Shown here in pieces: positions 1 to 12,248 of a stretch of 64,000 nt of DNA (position 1 is the first letter of the stretch; every line of letters begins with the position of its first letter). Below the pieces are notes generated by a model. The model was given only the letters and a program-made list of their open reading frames with translations, was not told the DNA's origin and ran no database searches. The position numbers were made by a program, and so were the translations under genes. The stretch is from an uncultured Lentisphaeraceae bacterium (GTDB lineage: Bacteria > Verrucomicrobiota > Kiritimatiellia > RFP12 > DVOR01), in assembly GCA_949289005.1 (NCBI GenBank), contig CASEMQ010000038.1, forward strand, positions 47,327 through 111,326, read 5' to 3'.

Positions 1-15
1 TGGAGGGCGGGATTG

Positions 16-24
16 TGGCATACT
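16..24 (+). promoter_or_regulatory. Extended -10 promoter of the arg operon
   Basis: TGG followed by CATACT at 19-24 gives an extended -10 element. The predicted start of transcription is near 31, and a strong ribosome-binding site, AAGGAG at 43-48, follows. No convincing -35 is visible, because the window starts just upstream. Confidence 0.55.
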
Positions 25-57
25 TTGCGCGTTTATCCATAGAAGGAGCAGGCAGTG

Positions 58-1278
58 ATGGCTGAAGGGACAGTCTTGGAAGGCGGCGTGACGGCCGCGC
101 CGGGTTTTCGCGCCGCGGGCGTGGAGGCGGGCGTGAAGTACGCCAATCGCCGGGACGTGGCGTTGATCGTGGCGGATGTGCCGTGCGTGGCGGCGGGGGT
201 CTTCACGACGAACTTGGTGGCGGCTGCGCCGGTGGAGCATGACCGTGCGAAGTTGCGCGGGGGGCGGGCACAGGCCATCGCAATCAACACGGGTTGCGCA
301 AACGCGTGCACGGGGGCCGCGGGGTTGGAGGCGGCGGAGGCCGTGGCGCAGGCGACGGCGGAGGCGTTGGGGATCGACCCGGCGTTGGCATTGGTCTCGA
401 GCACGGGAGTGATCGGGGCACCGTTGCCGACGGGGCGGGTGGTGGCAGGTGTGCGCAAGGCCGCGGCGGCGTTGAGGCGCGGCCCGGAGGCGGATGAGGC
501 GGCGGCGCGGGCCATCATGACGACGGACACGCGCCCGAAGCGCGCGATGACACGTTGCGTGATCGATGGCAAGACGGTGACGCTGGGGGGGATGTGCAAA
601 GGCGCGGGGATGATCGAGCCGCAGATGGCGACGATGTTGGCTTATGTGACGACGGATGCGGCGGTGGACCCGGCGTGGTTGCGCAAGGCGTTGAAGGCGG
701 CGGCGGACGTGAGCTTCAACCGCGCGGTGGTGGATGGGGATGAGTCGACGAACGACACCCTCATCTGCCTGGCGAACGGTCTGGCGGGGAATGCGCCGTT
801 GTGCGAGGGCCATCCGGAGGCGGAGGTCTTCCTGGACGCGTTGAAGACGGTGTGCACGGCCCTGGCAAAGCAGATCGTGATGGACGGCGAGGGGGTGAGC
901 AAGTTCGTGACGGTGCGGGTGACGGGGGCGCGGACGGATGGGGACGCGCATTTGGTGGCGCGCGCGATCGCGCGTTCGCCGTTGGTGAAGACGTCGTGGT
1001 TCGGGCGGGACCCGAATTGGGGGCGGGTGCTGTGCGCGGCGGGCTATTCCGGCGCGGAGGTGGATGGGGGAACGGCGCAGGTCCTGTACGCGGGAATCGC
1101 GGCCTATGACCGAGGACAGGTGGCGGATGAGGCGACCTTGGCGCGGATCGCGGAGGCGATGCGCGCGCGCGCCTTTGACGTGGAGGTGCGGCTGGGGTTG
1201 GGGCAGGGATCGGACACGGTTTACACCTGCGACCTGACCTTTGAGTATGTGAAGATCAACGCGGAGTACACGACATGA
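58..1278 (+). CDS. argJ: Bifunctional glutamate N-acetyltransferase / amino-acid acetyltransferase ArgJ
   Basis: Ornithine acetyltransferase. It transfers acetyl from N-acetylornithine to glutamate, closing the cyclic arginine pathway, and in bifunctional members also uses acetyl-CoA. The protein is about 406 residues, the usual ArgJ length. The KGAGMI..QMATML signature around residues 181-194 carries the family's autocleavage site, with the nucleophilic Thr in the A-T pair (about residue 192). ATG 58 is chosen, 9 nt after AAGGAG; GTG 55, just before it and in frame, is possible. The stop overlaps the argB start (ATGA), so argJ-argB-argD form one operon. Whether this ArgJ is mono- or bifunctional cannot be told from sequence alone. 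Confidence 0.95.
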   Translation: MAEGTVLEGGVTAAPGFRAAGVEAGVKYANRRDVALIVADVPCVAAGVFTTNLVAAAPVEHDRAKLRGGRAQAIAINTGCANACTGAAGLEAAEAVAQATAEALGIDPALALVSSTGVIGAPLPTGRVVAGVRKAAAALRRGPEADEAAARAIMTTDTRPKRAMTRCVIDGKTVTLGGMCKGAGMIEPQMATMLAYVTTDAAVDPAWLRKALKAAADVSFNRAVVDGDESTNDTLICLANGLAGNAPLCEGHPEAEVFLDALKTVCTALAKQIVMDGEGVSKFVTVRVTGARTDGDAHLVARAIARSPLVKTSWFGRDPNWGRVLCAAGYSGAEVDGGTAQVLYAGIAAYDRGQVADEATLARIAEAMRARAFDVEVRLGLGQGSDTVYTCDLTFEYVKINAEYTT

Positions 1279-2160
1279 CGCCGATGGAGCGTTACATCGA
1301 GAAGGCCAACGCGCTCATCGAGGCCGTGCCTTACATCCAGGACTTTCGCGGGAGCACCGTGGTGGTCAAGGTGGGCGGCAGCGTCATGGAGTCGCCCGAG
1401 AATCTGTTGCGCCTGATGAGCGACGTGGCGTTCATGCGGACGGTGGGCATCAAGGTGGTGCTCGTGCATGGCGGCGGCAAGGCCATCAGCCGCGCGATGG
1501 ATCGGGCGGGCATCCCGCCGAACTTCGTGCGCGGGCTGCGCGTGACCGACGATCGGGCCATCGAGGTGGTGGAGGATGTGATCAAGCACGAGGTGAACGC
1601 GAATCTCCTGCGCCTGCTCAACGGCAATTTCCATGTGTTGGCGCGCCCGCTCCACGGCGATTGGATCCTGACCGTGCGTAAGGAGACGGGGGTGGACCCG
1701 GAGACGGGGGCAACGTTGGATTGGGGGTTCGTGGGCGTCCCGGTGAAGGTCAAGGCGGCGGCCGTCACGGAGATGACGGACGCGGGGGTCATCCCCGTCA
1801 TCACGCCGTTGGGGTTGGGTGAGGAGGACGGCCAACTCTACAACGTGAACGCCGACGTCGCGGCCGTCGCCATCGCCAAGGCGTTGCGCGTGCGCAAGCT
1901 CGTTTTCATCTCGGATGTCCCCGGGCTTCTGCGGGACGTCTCGGAGCCCGACTCCCTTATCTCCACCCTGCGCCTCGGCAACGTGCGCAGACTGAAGGAG
2001 GAAGGGGTCATCAGCGGGGGCATGTTGCCCAAGATCGACAGTTGCGTGGAGGCCATCGAGGCCGGCGTCCAGCGCGTCCACCTCGTCGATGGGCGCATGC
2101 CGCACTCGCTGCTCCTCGAGATTTTCACCAAACAAGGCGTAGGAACGGAGATCAAAGCCG

Positions 2161-2168
<8 letters not shown>
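1275..2168 (+). CDS. argB: Acetylglutamate kinase ArgB
   Basis: Phosphorylates N-acetylglutamate, the second step of arginine synthesis, in the cytoplasm. It has 297 residues, typical of the amino-acid kinase fold. The N-terminal glycine-rich nucleotide loop VVKVGGSVMES (about residues 30-40) and the substrate loop LVHGGGKAI (about 73-81) are intact. The C-terminal GGMLPKI segment is also conserved. The gene overlaps argJ by 4 nt and argD by 8 nt, so translation is probably coupled along the operon. It has the N-terminal extension seen in hexameric, arginine-sensitive kinases, so feedback inhibition is plausible but inferred. Confidence 0.96.
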
Positions 2169-3360
<1,192 letters not shown>

Positions 3361-3412
3361 CCCTTTGCACACAAACCCCAACCCCACAAACAAAAAGCCG
3401 CAATGTCGGCTT

Positions 3413-3440
3413 CCGCCCTCCCCCAAGGGCGGTTTTTTTT
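3413..3440 (+). terminator. Rho-independent terminator after argD
   Basis: The stem is CCGCCC (3413-3418) paired with GGGCGG (3427-3432), followed directly by eight Ts (3433-3440). Confidence 0.85.
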
Positions 3441-3533
3441 GCCGAGCGAACGCTGGGCGGGGCCCCACGCCTTGATTTCGACAGACTTCCGGCGATGCTT
3501 TGGGGAAAAGCTCGGCCCCACCCGTCGCCCCGC

Positions 3534-3586
3534 AGGGGCGCCCTGTTTTCTGTTCACTGTCCTCTGTCCACTCATTTGCTATAATG
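3534..3586 (+). promoter_or_regulatory. Repeated promoter block, copy 1 (Gfo/Idh gene)
   Basis: A small CGCCCC/GGGGCG hairpin is followed by a pyrimidine-rich stretch with repeated CTGT steps (3551-3574), then TTTGC-TATAAT with the -10 at 3580-3585. The 35-nt core at 3552-3586 recurs with one mismatch before hisH (35383-35417) and with six mismatches before recA (54025-54059). Confidence 0.7.
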
Positions 3587-3615
3587 GCGCGGTTTTAGCG
3601 AGAGGATTGCGCGAG

Positions 3616-4863
3616 ATGGATTGGCCGATTCGGATGGTGATTTTGGGCGCGGGCGACCGCGGGCGGACGTATGCGTCGTATGCGGAGGCATATCCGGGGC
3701 GCGCGCGGGTGGTGGGCGTGGCGGACATCGATCCCGCGGCGGCGCGGGCGGTGGCGGCGAGGCATGGCCTGCCGCCCGGGGCGGTGTGGGGCGATTGGCA
3801 TGAGGCGGTGGCGGCGCGGCCGGATTGCGACGTGATGGTGATTGCCATGCCGGACGCGATCCATGTGGAGCCGGCGTCGGCATGTCTGGACGCGGGCTAT
3901 CATCTGCTTTTGGAAAAGCCGATGGCGCGGCGGTGGGCGGCGTGCGAGGCGTTGGCGGCGAAGGTGCGCGAGAAGGGCGACCGGCTGGTGATGGTGGGGC
4001 ACGTGTTGCGCTACACGGTCTATTTCCGCAAGATCCATGATTTGCTGGCGGCGGGCGCGATTGGCGACGTGGTGAGCATCCAGCACATCGAGCAGGTGGG
4101 CTACATGCACGCGGCGCACAGTTTCTGCCGGGGCAATTGGGGCAACACGGAGCGGGCGACGCCGATGATTTTGCAGAAGTGTTGCCATGACTTCGATCAG
4201 TTCGTCTGGTGGCTGGGCGGGCGCAGGTGCACGGGGGTGAGCAGCTTCGGGGGGACGGCGCTCTTCAACGCGGCGCACCGGCCGGCCGGCGCGGCGGCGC
4301 GGTGCCTGGATTGCCCGGCGGCCATCGAGCGCACGTGCCCCTTCTCGGCCAAGAAGATTTACCTGGAGCGGCAGGATTGGCGATATCCTTTCGTGGACAA
4401 AAGCGATGCGGCGATGGAGCGGATGCTCCGCGAGGGGCCGTATGGCCGGTGCGTCTACGCGTGCGACAACGACGCGGTGGATCACCAAATCGTGAACCTG
4501 CGTTTCGAGGGCGGCGTGTCGGTGGCGCACCAGATGGAGAGCTTCACCTACGCGGGAGGGCGCCACACCAAGATTTTCGGCACGCGCGGCGAAATCGTCG
4601 GCGACGGCCGCCACCTGACCATCCATCACTTTGACACGCGCACGACGGAACTGTGGGACGCCGCGCTCGAGGCAGGGCTCGCGCAAGGCTCGGGGCACGG
4701 CGGCGGCGACTATGGCCTGATGGATGAGCTGACGCGCCTGTTGCGCGAGGGAGACCCGGCGACCTTCCCGGGCATCTTCGAAGCATCGCTGGAGAGCCAC
4801 CGCATCGCCTTCGCCGCGGAGGCCAGCCGCGAGGCCGACGGCGCGCTCATGCTCGCGGAGTGA
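3616..4863 (+). CDS. Gfo/Idh/MocA family oxidoreductase
   Basis: NAD(P)-dependent sugar or polyol dehydrogenase-like protein of 415 residues. The Rossmann fingerprint [10 protein letters not shown] is at about residues 11-20, and the family EKPMA motif, with its lysine, is at about 102-106. A conserved [13 protein letters not shown] segment follows. The middle contains a cysteine-bearing insert ([14 protein letters not shown], about 234-247) found in one subgroup; it could bind metal or only be structural. ATG 3616 is chosen because the promoter -10 at 3580-3585 and a GAGAGG site precede it, although the frame is open further upstream. The substrate is not known. It is followed 16 nt later by metG, but a functional link is not evident. 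Confidence 0.88.
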   Translation: MDWPIRMVILGAGDRGRTYASYAEAYPGRARVVGVADIDPAAARAVAARHGLPPGAVWGDWHEAVAARPDCDVMVIAMPDAIHVEPASACLDAGYHLLLEKPMARRWAACEALAAKVREKGDRLVMVGHVLRYTVYFRKIHDLLAAGAIGDVVSIQHIEQVGYMHAAHSFCRGNWGNTERATPMILQKCCHDFDQFVWWLGGRRCTGVSSFGGTALFNAAHRPAGAAARCLDCPAAIERTCPFSAKKIYLERQDWRYPFVDKSDAAMERMLREGPYGRCVYACDNDAVDHQIVNLRFEGGVSVAHQMESFTYAGGRHTKIFGTRGEIVGDGRHLTIHHFDTRTTELWDAALEAGLAQGSGHGGGDYGLMDELTRLLREGDPATFPGIFEASLESHRIAFAAEASREADGALMLAE

Positions 4864-4879
4864 GAAAGGAACGGCACTC

Positions 4880-6946
4880 ATGGACAAGCGGAAAATCATC
4901 GTGACGAGCGCGTTGCCGTATGCGAACGGCGCGTTGCATTTGGGGCATTTGGTGGAGTATTTGCAGACGGATTTCTGGGTGCGCTATCAGCGGATGATGG
5001 GGCACGACGTGGTCTACGTCTGCGCGGACGACACGCACGGCACGCCAATCATGATCCGCGCGCGCAAGGAGGGCATCACGCCCGAGGCGCTCATCGCGCG
5101 CTCGTACGAAACGCGCGTGAGGGAGTTCGACGCCTTTGAGATGGGTTTCGACCGCTATGGCTCGACCAACTGCGAGGAGAACCGCATTCTCTCCGAGCGG
5201 ATTTACCTGAAGCTGAGGGAGAAGGGGCTCATCTCGTCGCGCCCCGTCAACCAATTGTACTGCGAGCGGTGCGGGATGTTCCTGCCAGACCGCTTCGTGA
5301 AGGGCACCTGCCCCAAGTGCGGCACGCCCGACCGCGACGGCGACAATTGCTCGGTCTGCGGCGCCACCTACAACCCCGCCGACCTGAAGGAGCCGCGCTG
5401 CGCCATCTGCGGCGGCACGCCCGTCATGCGCGCGAGCGAGCAACTCTTCGTGGAGTTGGAACCTTGCCGCGACTTCCTCAAGGGCTGGTTGCCGCGCCAC
5501 ACCGACAAAGGCACCGCCGAGAAGTTGCTGGAGTGGTTCAACGAGCCGCTCCGCGGATGGAACATCTCGCGCGACGCGCCCTACTTCGGCTTCAAGATCC
5601 CCGGCTACGACGACAAGTATTTCTACGTGTGGCTCGACGCGCCCGTGGGCTACATGGCCACGCTCTGGGCCTGGGCCAAGGAACGCGGGCAGACGCTCGA
5701 GGATTGGTGGCAGGATCCCAAGGCCGAGATTTACCACTTCATCGGCAAGGACATCGTCCGCTTCCACTGCCTCTTTTGGCCGACGGAGCTGGAGGCGGCC
5801 GGTTGGCGCACGCCCACGCAAGTCTTCGTCCACGGCTTCCTCATGGTCAACGGCGCCAAGATGTCCAAGAGCGAGGGCACCTTCGTCTCCGCCGCCACCT
5901 ACCTCAAGCACCTCCCCGCCCAAGCCCTCCGCTTCTACTACGCCTGCAAACTCAACGGCACGGTGGACGACCTGAACCTGGACCTCAAGGACTTCGTGGG
6001 GCGCGTGAACTCCGACCTCGTCGGCAAAATCACCAACCTCGCCTCGCGCGGCGCGCAAATGCTCAACAAAAACTGCGGCGGCCGCCTCGGCGACCCGGAC
6101 ACCGACAGCCGCGACCTCCTCGCCGCATGCCGCGCCCAATTGCCCGAATTGCTGGAGGCCTACGAGCGGCGCGACTTCTGCCGCGCGCTGGTCCTCATCC
6201 GCGAATGGGCCGACAAGGCCAACCAACTCTTCGACGCCAAGACGCCGTGGAAGCTGGTCAAGGAAGACATCGAGGCCACCCGCGCCGTCCTCACCGGCAC
6301 GCTCAACCTCTTCCGCCTCATGGCCATCGCCCTCAAGCCCATCCTCCCGGCCTACGCCGCCAAAGTCGAGGCCCTCTTCGGCGAGGCGCCCTACGCCTTC
6401 GCCGACGCCGCGCGTGACGTGACCGGCCGCGCCATCGCCGCCTACGAGCGCTTGGCCGACCGTATCGACCCCAAGGCCATCGATGCCATGATCGCCGAAT
6501 CCAAGGCCGAATCCGTGCCCACGCTCCCCAAGGGCGTGACGCCGCAAGACGTCAAGAAAGGCATCCGCCAGCTTGCCCAGGCACCCGCCTCGGCCCCCTT
6601 CCCCCCGCCCCCCGCCGACACCATCGCCATCGACGACTTCGCCAAGGTCGACCTCCGCGTGGCCACCGTGGTCGCCGCCGAGGCCGTCGAGGGTTCCGAG
6701 AAACTCCTCCGCCTCACCCTCGACGCCGGCGAGGGCCGCACGCGCACCGTCTTTGCCGGCATCCGCAAAGCCTACGCCCCCGAGACCCTCCCCGGCAGGC
6801 AGGTGGTGTTGGTGGCCAACCTCGCGCCGCGCAAAATGCGCTTCGGCGTCTCCGAGGGCATGGTCGTGGCCGCCGAGGACGCCGATGGCACCCTCCGCCT
6901 CATGCAGCCCGCCGCGCCCATGGCCCCCGGCGCCAAACTGCGCTGA
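4880..6946 (+). CDS. metG: Methionyl-tRNA synthetase with C-terminal tRNA-binding domain
   Basis: Charges tRNA-Met with methionine. It has 688 residues. The class I HIGH motif appears as HLGH in [11 protein letters not shown] (about 14-24) and KMSKS is intact at about 327-331. A double zinc-knuckle region with several CxxC pairs lies at about 131-180, as in the larger MetRS group. Residues about 584-688 form an EMAP/Trbp111-like tRNA-binding domain ([12 protein letters not shown]...), which dimerises the enzyme in relatives. An AAAGGAAC ribosome-binding site precedes ATG 4880. Confidence 0.97.
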   Translation: MDKRKIIVTSALPYANGALHLGHLVEYLQTDFWVRYQRMMGHDVVYVCADDTHGTPIMIRARKEGITPEALIARSYETRVREFDAFEMGFDRYGSTNCEENRILSERIYLKLREKGLISSRPVNQLYCERCGMFLPDRFVKGTCPKCGTPDRDGDNCSVCGATYNPADLKEPRCAICGGTPVMRASEQLFVELEPCRDFLKGWLPRHTDKGTAEKLLEWFNEPLRGWNISRDAPYFGFKIPGYDDKYFYVWLDAPVGYMATLWAWAKERGQTLEDWWQDPKAEIYHFIGKDIVRFHCLFWPTELEAAGWRTPTQVFVHGFLMVNGAKMSKSEGTFVSAATYLKHLPAQALRFYYACKLNGTVDDLNLDLKDFVGRVNSDLVGKITNLASRGAQMLNKNCGGRLGDPDTDSRDLLAACRAQLPELLEAYERRDFCRALVLIREWADKANQLFDAKTPWKLVKEDIEATRAVLTGTLNLFRLMAIALKPILPAYAAKVEALFGEAPYAFADAARDVTGRAIAAYERLADRIDPKAIDAMIAESKAESVPTLPKGVTPQDVKKGIRQLAQAPASAPFPPPPADTIAIDDFAKVDLRVATVVAAEAVEGSEKLLRLTLDAGEGRTRTVFAGIRKAYAPETLPGRQVVLVANLAPRKMRFGVSEGMVVAAEDADGTLRLMQPAAPMAPGAKLR

Positions 6947-6976
6947 CCCCATCCGCGCCGAACCGAAAGGACCCGC

Positions 6977-7816
6977 ATGGAAACCTTCACCTCCCCCGAC
7001 GAGCTGCACGCCTGGTGCGCCGCCCAAAAACGCCTCGGCCGCGTCATCGGCCTGGTGCCCACCATGGGCAGCCTCCACGAAGGCCACCTCTCCCTCATCC
7101 GCCTGGCCAAGGAAAAGTGCGACATCGTGGTCGTCAGCATCTTCGTCAACCCCACCCAATTCGCCCCCAACGAGGACTACGCCGCCTACCCCCGCCACGA
7201 GGAAGACGACCTCGCCCTCTGCCGCGGCGTCGGCGCCGACGCCGCCTACCTCCCCACCCCCGCCACGATGTACGCCGAGGACGCCTCCACCTGGGTCGCG
7301 GAAACCCTCTTGGCCAAAACCCTCGAAGGCGCCGAGCGCCCCACCCACTTCCGCGGCGTCTGCACCGTCGTCGCCAAACTCTTCAACATCGTCCAGCCCG
7401 ACATCGCCGTCTTCGGGCAAAAGGACTTCCAGCAGGTCGCCGTCATCCGCCGCATGGTGCGCGACCTCAACTTCCCCATCCAGATCATCCGCGCGCCCAT
7501 CGTCCGCGACCCCGACGGCCTGGCCAAATCCTCCCGCAACGCCTACCTCACCCCGGACGCGCGCGAAGCCGCCCTCTCCCTTTCCCGCGCCCTGCGCGAA
7601 GCCGCCGCCGCCGTCGCCGCCGGCGAACGCGACGCACGCCGCCTCGAAGCCGCCGCCCGCGCCGCCACCACCGCCTCCGGATGGATCCCAGACTATGTCC
7701 AGGTCATTGACGCGGAAACGCTTACGCCAATCCAAACCGTTCTCCCCGGTGCCTCCGCCATGCTCTTGGCCTGCCGCCGCGACGGCCTCCGCCTCATCGA
7801 CAACACCCTCCTCTGA
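6977..7816 (+). CDS. panC: Pantothenate synthetase
   Basis: Joins pantoate and beta-alanine with ATP hydrolysis in pantothenate/CoA synthesis. It has 279 residues, the standard length. The nucleotidyltransferase HIGH-like element is in PTMGSLHEGHLSL (about 30-42). FGQKDFQQ and the KSSRN loop (about 185-189) that closes over the active site are both present. It lies 30 nt after metG with its own GAAAGGA ribosome-binding site. No panB or panD is in the window. Confidence 0.97.
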   Translation: METFTSPDELHAWCAAQKRLGRVIGLVPTMGSLHEGHLSLIRLAKEKCDIVVVSIFVNPTQFAPNEDYAAYPRHEEDDLALCRGVGADAAYLPTPATMYAEDASTWVAETLLAKTLEGAERPTHFRGVCTVVAKLFNIVQPDIAVFGQKDFQQVAVIRRMVRDLNFPIQIIRAPIVRDPDGLAKSSRNAYLTPDAREAALSLSRALREAAAAVAAGERDARRLEAAARAATTASGWIPDYVQVIDAETLTPIQTVLPGASAMLLACRRDGLRLIDNTLL

Positions 7817-7858
7817 ACGCCAAGAGAAAGGTTTTTCGCGTTTCCCTGCAATTACCGC

Positions 7859-7887
7859 TTGCAACTCCGCAACCGTTCCGCTAAACT
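7859..7887 (+). promoter_or_regulatory. Sigma-70-type promoter of the coiled-coil gene
   Basis: TTGCAA (7859-7864) and TAAACT (7882-7887) are separated by 17 nt, giving a near-consensus housekeeping promoter. Transcription is expected to start near 7894, 39 nt before the start codon. Confidence 0.7.
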
Positions 7888-7932
7888 AAGAGGTGTTGTG
7901 AGAAATTACAACCGACACATCGAGGAAAAGAC

Positions 7933-9045
7933 ATGAACATTCTTTTGCGTATCCTGGTCATCCTGACCCTCATCCTCAACGGCGTGGCGCTCTGGTTCGC
8001 GCTCTCCCTCTACGGCAAGCGCAACCTGCTCATCGACCGCAATGACCGCTACCGCGACTTCGCGGAGCAGATCGCGCAAACCTTCGAAGCCGACGAGCCC
8101 GAGCACGTCAACGTGGCCGCCGACCACGAGGCACGCGACATCTCCGCCGTCACCCTCGCCAACGCCGACATCAACCCCGACCGCTCCGACTTCTGGGAAA
8201 GCTACAAGCAAGAGCTCGAGAAAATCGACGCCCCCAGCTACAAAATCCCCAACGTCGCCGACCTCGATGAAGTCTACATCCTCACCCCCGAGGGCAAGCC
8301 CGAGCTTGACAGCCGCGGCGAACCCAAGAAAGCCGGCTCGCCCATGGACCTCGCCCTCGAAAAGGTCGTCGAGAAAGCCATCGCCCAACGCGCCCGCATG
8401 AACAACGTCCGCGCCCAGCTCACCGCCCTGCGCAATGAATACGAGGACACCGTCGCCGAACTCAACCAAGTGAAAAAGCAAGGCCGCGAGTCCCTCAAGA
8501 CCATCGCCCAGCGCGACGAGACCATCGCCGGCCTCGAGGCCGACAAATCCCGCCTCGAAGGCGAAGTCGCCGACCTCAAAGGCCAAATCGAGACCCTCGA
8601 AAGCGAAAAACAGTCCCTCCAGGCCGACCTCGACAAATCCAACGAAGAGCTCGAAGCCGCCCGCGCCGAGATCGAGACCCTCAAGAAAACCCTCGAGGAA
8701 ATCGCGCTCCGCGGCACCGGTGGCGTGAACGCCGATGGCGTCGCCGCCGTCGCCAACGTCACCGCCGGCGTCAAAGGCTCCATCGTCCGCGTGAACAACG
8801 AGTACAACTACTGCCTCGTCAAACTCTCCGACGAAGCCCTCGTGGAGCTCATCGGCGAAAACGGCGACAAGCCCCTCCCCGAACTCGACTACCTCGTCCG
8901 CCGCCCCGACGACGAAAACGGCATCGTCGGCAAAATCCGCCTCCGCACCATCACCAAGGACGCCAAGACCATCGTCTGCGACATCCTGGCCGACTGGAAG
9001 CAAGGCGACCTCCAGAAGGGCGACGAAGTCTTCTACCTCGACTAA
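7933..9045 (+). CDS. Membrane-anchored coiled-coil protein of unknown function
   Basis: A protein of 370 residues with no recognised enzyme motif. Residues about 3-25 are one hydrophobic N-terminal helix followed by positively charged residues, so the rest probably faces one side of the inner membrane. A charged linker leads to a long heptad-rich coiled coil (about 150-265) with runs such as [19 protein letters not shown] small globular C-terminal part (about 280-370) follows. It has its own promoter, and a strong terminator follows it, so it is monocistronic. A structural or scaffolding role at the envelope is only a guess. Confidence 0.82.
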   Translation: MNILLRILVILTLILNGVALWFALSLYGKRNLLIDRNDRYRDFAEQIAQTFEADEPEHVNVAADHEARDISAVTLANADINPDRSDFWESYKQELEKIDAPSYKIPNVADLDEVYILTPEGKPELDSRGEPKKAGSPMDLALEKVVEKAIAQRARMNNVRAQLTALRNEYEDTVAELNQVKKQGRESLKTIAQRDETIAGLEADKSRLEGEVADLKGQIETLESEKQSLQADLDKSNEELEAARAEIETLKKTLEEIALRGTGGVNADGVAAVANVTAGVKGSIVRVNNEYNYCLVKLSDEALVELIGENGDKPLPELDYLVRRPDDENGIVGKIRLRTITKDAKTIVCDILADWKQGDLQKGDEVFYLD

Positions 9046-9067
9046 GGTTTTCCTCCCCTCACAACCA

Positions 9068-9099
9068 GGCGGCCGCCCATCGGGCGGCCGCCTTTCTTT
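9068..9099 (+). terminator. Rho-independent terminator
   Basis: A perfect 11-bp stem, GGCGGCCGCCC (9068-9078) with GGGCGGCCGCC (9082-9092), has a 3-nt loop and is followed by TTTCTTT. Confidence 0.88.
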
Positions 9100-9122
9100 G
9101 TGCACGCCCCAAGCGGGAAATA

Positions 9123-9131
9123 TGGTATACT
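9123..9131 (+). promoter_or_regulatory. Extended -10 promoter of leuS
   Basis: TGG-TATACT with the hexamer at 9126-9131. No -35 is visible at the normal spacing. AAGGAAG at 9147-9153 is the ribosome-binding site for ATG 9161. Confidence 0.65.
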
Positions 9132-9160
9132 TGCGCCGTTTTACGCAAGGAAGCACCGTC

Positions 9161-11668
9161 ATGGAAGAGAAATATCCTTTTCACGCGATCGAACCCAAAT
9201 GGCAACGCTACTGGGATGAGCACGGCACGTTCACGTGCGACACGCGCGACGACACCAAGCCCAAGTTCTATTGCCTGACGATGTTCCCCTACCCCAGCGG
9301 CCACATGCACGTGGGCCACGGCCGCAACTACATCATGGGCGACGTCATCACCCGCTACAAAAAGATGCTCGGCTACAACGTCCTCTCCCCCATGGGCTGG
9401 GACAGCTTCGGCCTCCCCGCCGAGAACGCCGCCAAAAAGTTCCACGTCCACCCCCACAAATGGACCATCGAAAACATCCGCGAGATGAAGCGCCAGGTGC
9501 GCAGCTGGGGCGTTGGCTACGACTGGGAACGCGAGATCGCCACCTGCCACCCCGACTACTACAAGTGGACCCAGTGGGTCTTCCTCCAAGCCTACAAACT
9601 CGGCGTGGCCTACCAAAAGGAAGCCCCCGTCAACTGGTGCCCCCTCTGCACCAACCTCGCCAACGAGGAAGTCACCGCCGACGGCCACTGCGTCCGCTGC
9701 GGCCGCCCCGTCGAGAAAAAGAACCTCAAGCAATGGTTCTTCCGCATCACGCGCTATGCCGACCGTCTCCTCAAAGACCTCGACCTCCTCGACGGCTGGC
9801 CCGAGAAAGTCCGCCAGATGCAAGCCAACTGGATCGGCAAATCCGAAGGCGCCAAAGTCACCTTCAAGGTCACGGAGACGGGCGACGATTGCCCCGTCTA
9901 CACCACGCGCCCCGACACCATCTTCGGCGTCACTTTCATGGCCATCGCGCCCGACCACCCCCTCCTGAAAAAGCTCCTCCCCGGCACCCCCCGCGAGGCC
10001 GAGGTCAAGGCCTTCTGCGAACGCCTCGCCAACATCCCCGCCGCCGAACGCTTCTCCGACGCCCTCGCCAAAGAAGGCGTCTTCACCGGCTTCCACGTCA
10101 CCAACCCCTACAACGGCGACAGCGACATCCAGCTCTGGGTCACCAACTACGTCGTCTCCGACTCCGGCACCGGCATCGTCATGGCCGTCCCCACCCACGA
10201 CCAACGCGACTGGGACTTCGCCACCAAATACGGCATCCACAAGAAACTCGTCATCCAAAACCCCGAAGGCACCCTCCGCCTCGAGGACATGGCCGCCGCC
10301 TACGTCGAAGACGGCACCCTTGTCAACTCCGGCGCCTTCGACGGCCTCCCCAACCGCGAAGCCATCAAGGCCATCACCCAATACGGCGCCGAACACGGCT
10401 TCGCCGAGGCCACCACCAACTTCCGCATCCGCGACTGGAACGTCGCCCGCCAGCGCTACTGGGGCGCCCCCATCCCCATCGTCCACTGCCCCCACTGCGG
10501 CGCCGTCCCCGTCCCCGAGGACCAGCTCCCCGTCCGCCTCCCCGACGACGTCGACTTCAAGAGCGACCAAGGCAACCCCCTCGCCCGCCACGAAGGCTTC
10601 ATCAACACCACCTGCCCCAAATGCGGCGCCCCCGCCAAACGCGAGACCGACACCCTCGCCCAATGGCTCTGCTCCTGCTGGTACTTCCTCCGCTACATCG
10701 ACGCCCGCAACGACAAGGCCCCCTTCGACAAAGCCCTCGTCGACAAATGGATGCCCGTCGACCAATACATCGGCGGCATCGAGCACGCCGTCCTCCACCT
10801 CCTCTACTCCCGCTTCGTCGTCAAAATCCTCAACGACGCCGGCGCCCTCGACTGCGTCGAGCCCTTCAAGGCCCTCTTCACCCAAGGCATGATCTGCAAG
10901 CGCGACGACCAAGGCGTCCTCAAAAAGATGTCCAAATCCGTCGGCAACGTCGTCTCCCCCGACGAGCTCATCGAGGCCTACGGCGCCGACACCGTCCGCC
11001 TCTACACCCTCTTCATCGGCCCCCCCGAGCTCGACGCCGAGTGGCAGGACACCGCCATCCAGGGCCCCTACCGCTTCCTCTGCCGCCTCTGGAAAAAAGC
11101 CTACGACGCCAAGCCCATCGTCCCCCCGCACGACGAACCCATCGACGGCGCCGCCCTCGCCCCCGCCGAGCGCGCCCTTTGGCGCAAACTCCACCAGACC
11201 CTCCAAGGCGTCACCGACTCCATCGAGCACGGCTTCCGCTTCAACACCGCCATCGCCCAGCTCATGGAGCTCATGAACACCCTCGACAAAGCCAAGATCG
11301 ACGCCGCCTCCACCCCCGCCGCCAAAGCACTCCTCCGCGAGACCATCGTCACCATCGCCCGCATGATGGCCCCCATCACCCCCCACATCGCCGAGGAAAT
11401 CCACGCCGAGTTCGGCGGCCAAGGCTCCATCCTCGACGCCGGCTGGCCCACCGTCAACCCCGAGGCCCTCAAGGAAGACGCCCTCGAAATCGTCCTCCAG
11501 GTCAACGGCAAGATGCGCGGCAAAATCACCCTCCCCGCCGGCCTCGACCGCGCCGCCCTCGAGGCCGCCGCACGCGAAGCCCCCGAGGTCAAACGCTTCA
11601 CCGAGGGCCTCACCGTCGCCAAGGTCATCGTCGTCCCCGGCAAACTCGTCAACATCGTCGCCAAGTAA
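9161..11668 (+). CDS. leuS: Leucyl-tRNA synthetase
   Basis: Class Ia synthetase charging tRNA-Leu. It has 835 residues. The HIGH element is in [15 protein letters not shown] (about 42-56) and KMSKS is intact at about 588-592. The CP1 editing domain lies between them (about 230-420) and carries the TRPDTIFG threonine-rich editing motif. A zinc-type CPLC..CxxC cluster (about 160-185) and a second CPKC pair are also visible. ATG 9161 is chosen over an in-frame upstream start because it sits behind the promoter and the AAGGAAG site. Confidence 0.97.
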   Translation: MEEKYPFHAIEPKWQRYWDEHGTFTCDTRDDTKPKFYCLTMFPYPSGHMHVGHGRNYIMGDVITRYKKMLGYNVLSPMGWDSFGLPAENAAKKFHVHPHKWTIENIREMKRQVRSWGVGYDWEREIATCHPDYYKWTQWVFLQAYKLGVAYQKEAPVNWCPLCTNLANEEVTADGHCVRCGRPVEKKNLKQWFFRITRYADRLLKDLDLLDGWPEKVRQMQANWIGKSEGAKVTFKVTETGDDCPVYTTRPDTIFGVTFMAIAPDHPLLKKLLPGTPREAEVKAFCERLANIPAAERFSDALAKEGVFTGFHVTNPYNGDSDIQLWVTNYVVSDSGTGIVMAVPTHDQRDWDFATKYGIHKKLVIQNPEGTLRLEDMAAAYVEDGTLVNSGAFDGLPNREAIKAITQYGAEHGFAEATTNFRIRDWNVARQRYWGAPIPIVHCPHCGAVPVPEDQLPVRLPDDVDFKSDQGNPLARHEGFINTTCPKCGAPAKRETDTLAQWLCSCWYFLRYIDARNDKAPFDKALVDKWMPVDQYIGGIEHAVLHLLYSRFVVKILNDAGALDCVEPFKALFTQGMICKRDDQGVLKKMSKSVGNVVSPDELIEAYGADTVRLYTLFIGPPELDAEWQDTAIQGPYRFLCRLWKKAYDAKPIVPPHDEPIDGAALAPAERALWRKLHQTLQGVTDSIEHGFRFNTAIAQLMELMNTLDKAKIDAASTPAAKALLRETIVTIARMMAPITPHIAEEIHAEFGGQGSILDAGWPTVNPEALKEDALEIVLQVNGKMRGKITLPAGLDRAALEAAAREAPEVKRFTEGLTVAKVIVVPGKLVNIVAK

Positions 11669-11676
11669 GCGCCTCG

Positions 11677-11712
11677 ACACCCCAAGGCCCCCACCCGGGG
11701 GCCTTGGGGTGT
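11677..11712 (+). terminator. Perfect 16-bp hairpin after leuS
   Basis: ACACCCCAAGGCCCCC (11677-11692) pairs fully with 11697-11712 around a 4-nt loop. It is followed by an A-run rather than a T-run on the plus strand, so it may act as a 3' stability structure or a weak terminator. Confidence 0.55.
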
Positions 11713-11763
11713 AAAAAAACGAAAGAAGGTTACGCTCACGCGCAAGAAGAGAGGACAGTTGTT

Positions 11764-12171
11764 GTGAAGTCTGGCAATGCCGTCATCGCCGTTGGCTCAA
11801 TTGTTTTTTCCTATATAATGGGCCTTGTTTGGACAGTGGCGATGTTTACTGGCCTTACCCATTGGTTAGGGTGGCCTTGGTGGGGGATGGCTCTTGCCTG
11901 GATCTCTATCTGTTTGATTTGTAAAGGTGTTGGATGGGTGTGCATTCTATTTTGCTCACTCGTTTGCGCAGACGAAGACATCTTTTTTGGTATTGGCGCT
12001 GGGTTATACTGGGCATTGTTCTCTGTTTTGGGGGCTTGGACTGGGATTGTTGCCGCGCACGTGGGATGGGGGTGGGAACTAAAATCCGCAGTCCTGCTCT
12101 TTGCGTGGTGGCCAATTGTCGCGACGCTTTCGTTTGTTTATCGCCTGATTGCGGCGAAGCGTAAACGTTGA
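11764..12171 (+). CDS. Small polytopic membrane protein of unknown function
   Basis: A GTG start with a GAGGAC ribosome-binding site 8 nt upstream gives 135 residues. Four hydrophobic stretches are visible (roughly residues 6-32, 35-58, 68-92 and 103-126), rich in Trp, Ile and Phe, with a short basic tail (AAKRKR). The base composition is clearly less GC-rich than that of flanking genes and the third codon positions are mixed, which suggests recent acquisition. No family is recognised. An alternative start at ATG 11818 would remove the first helix. Confidence 0.6.
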   Translation: MKSGNAVIAVGSIVFSYIMGLVWTVAMFTGLTHWLGWPWWGMALAWISICLICKGVGWVCILFCSLVCADEDIFFGIGAGLYWALFSVLGAWTGIVAAHVGWGWELKSAVLLFAWWPIVATLSFVYRLIAAKRKR

Positions 12172-12248
12172 ATTACGTGGCAATTCACCTTCATCTTCAA
12201 TTTTAATTCTCACCTCCGCCATCAAGCTTGGCTTGGAGGTGCGCGGAT

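Noticed and set aside
4847..7864. 1005-codon minus-strand open frame across metG and panC
   Set aside because: Spans two well-recognised genes and encodes low-complexity sequence.
11677..11712. Strong intrinsic terminator of leuS
   Set aside because: Stem is perfect but followed by As, not Ts, on the coding strand, so it is listed only as a hairpin with moderate confidence.
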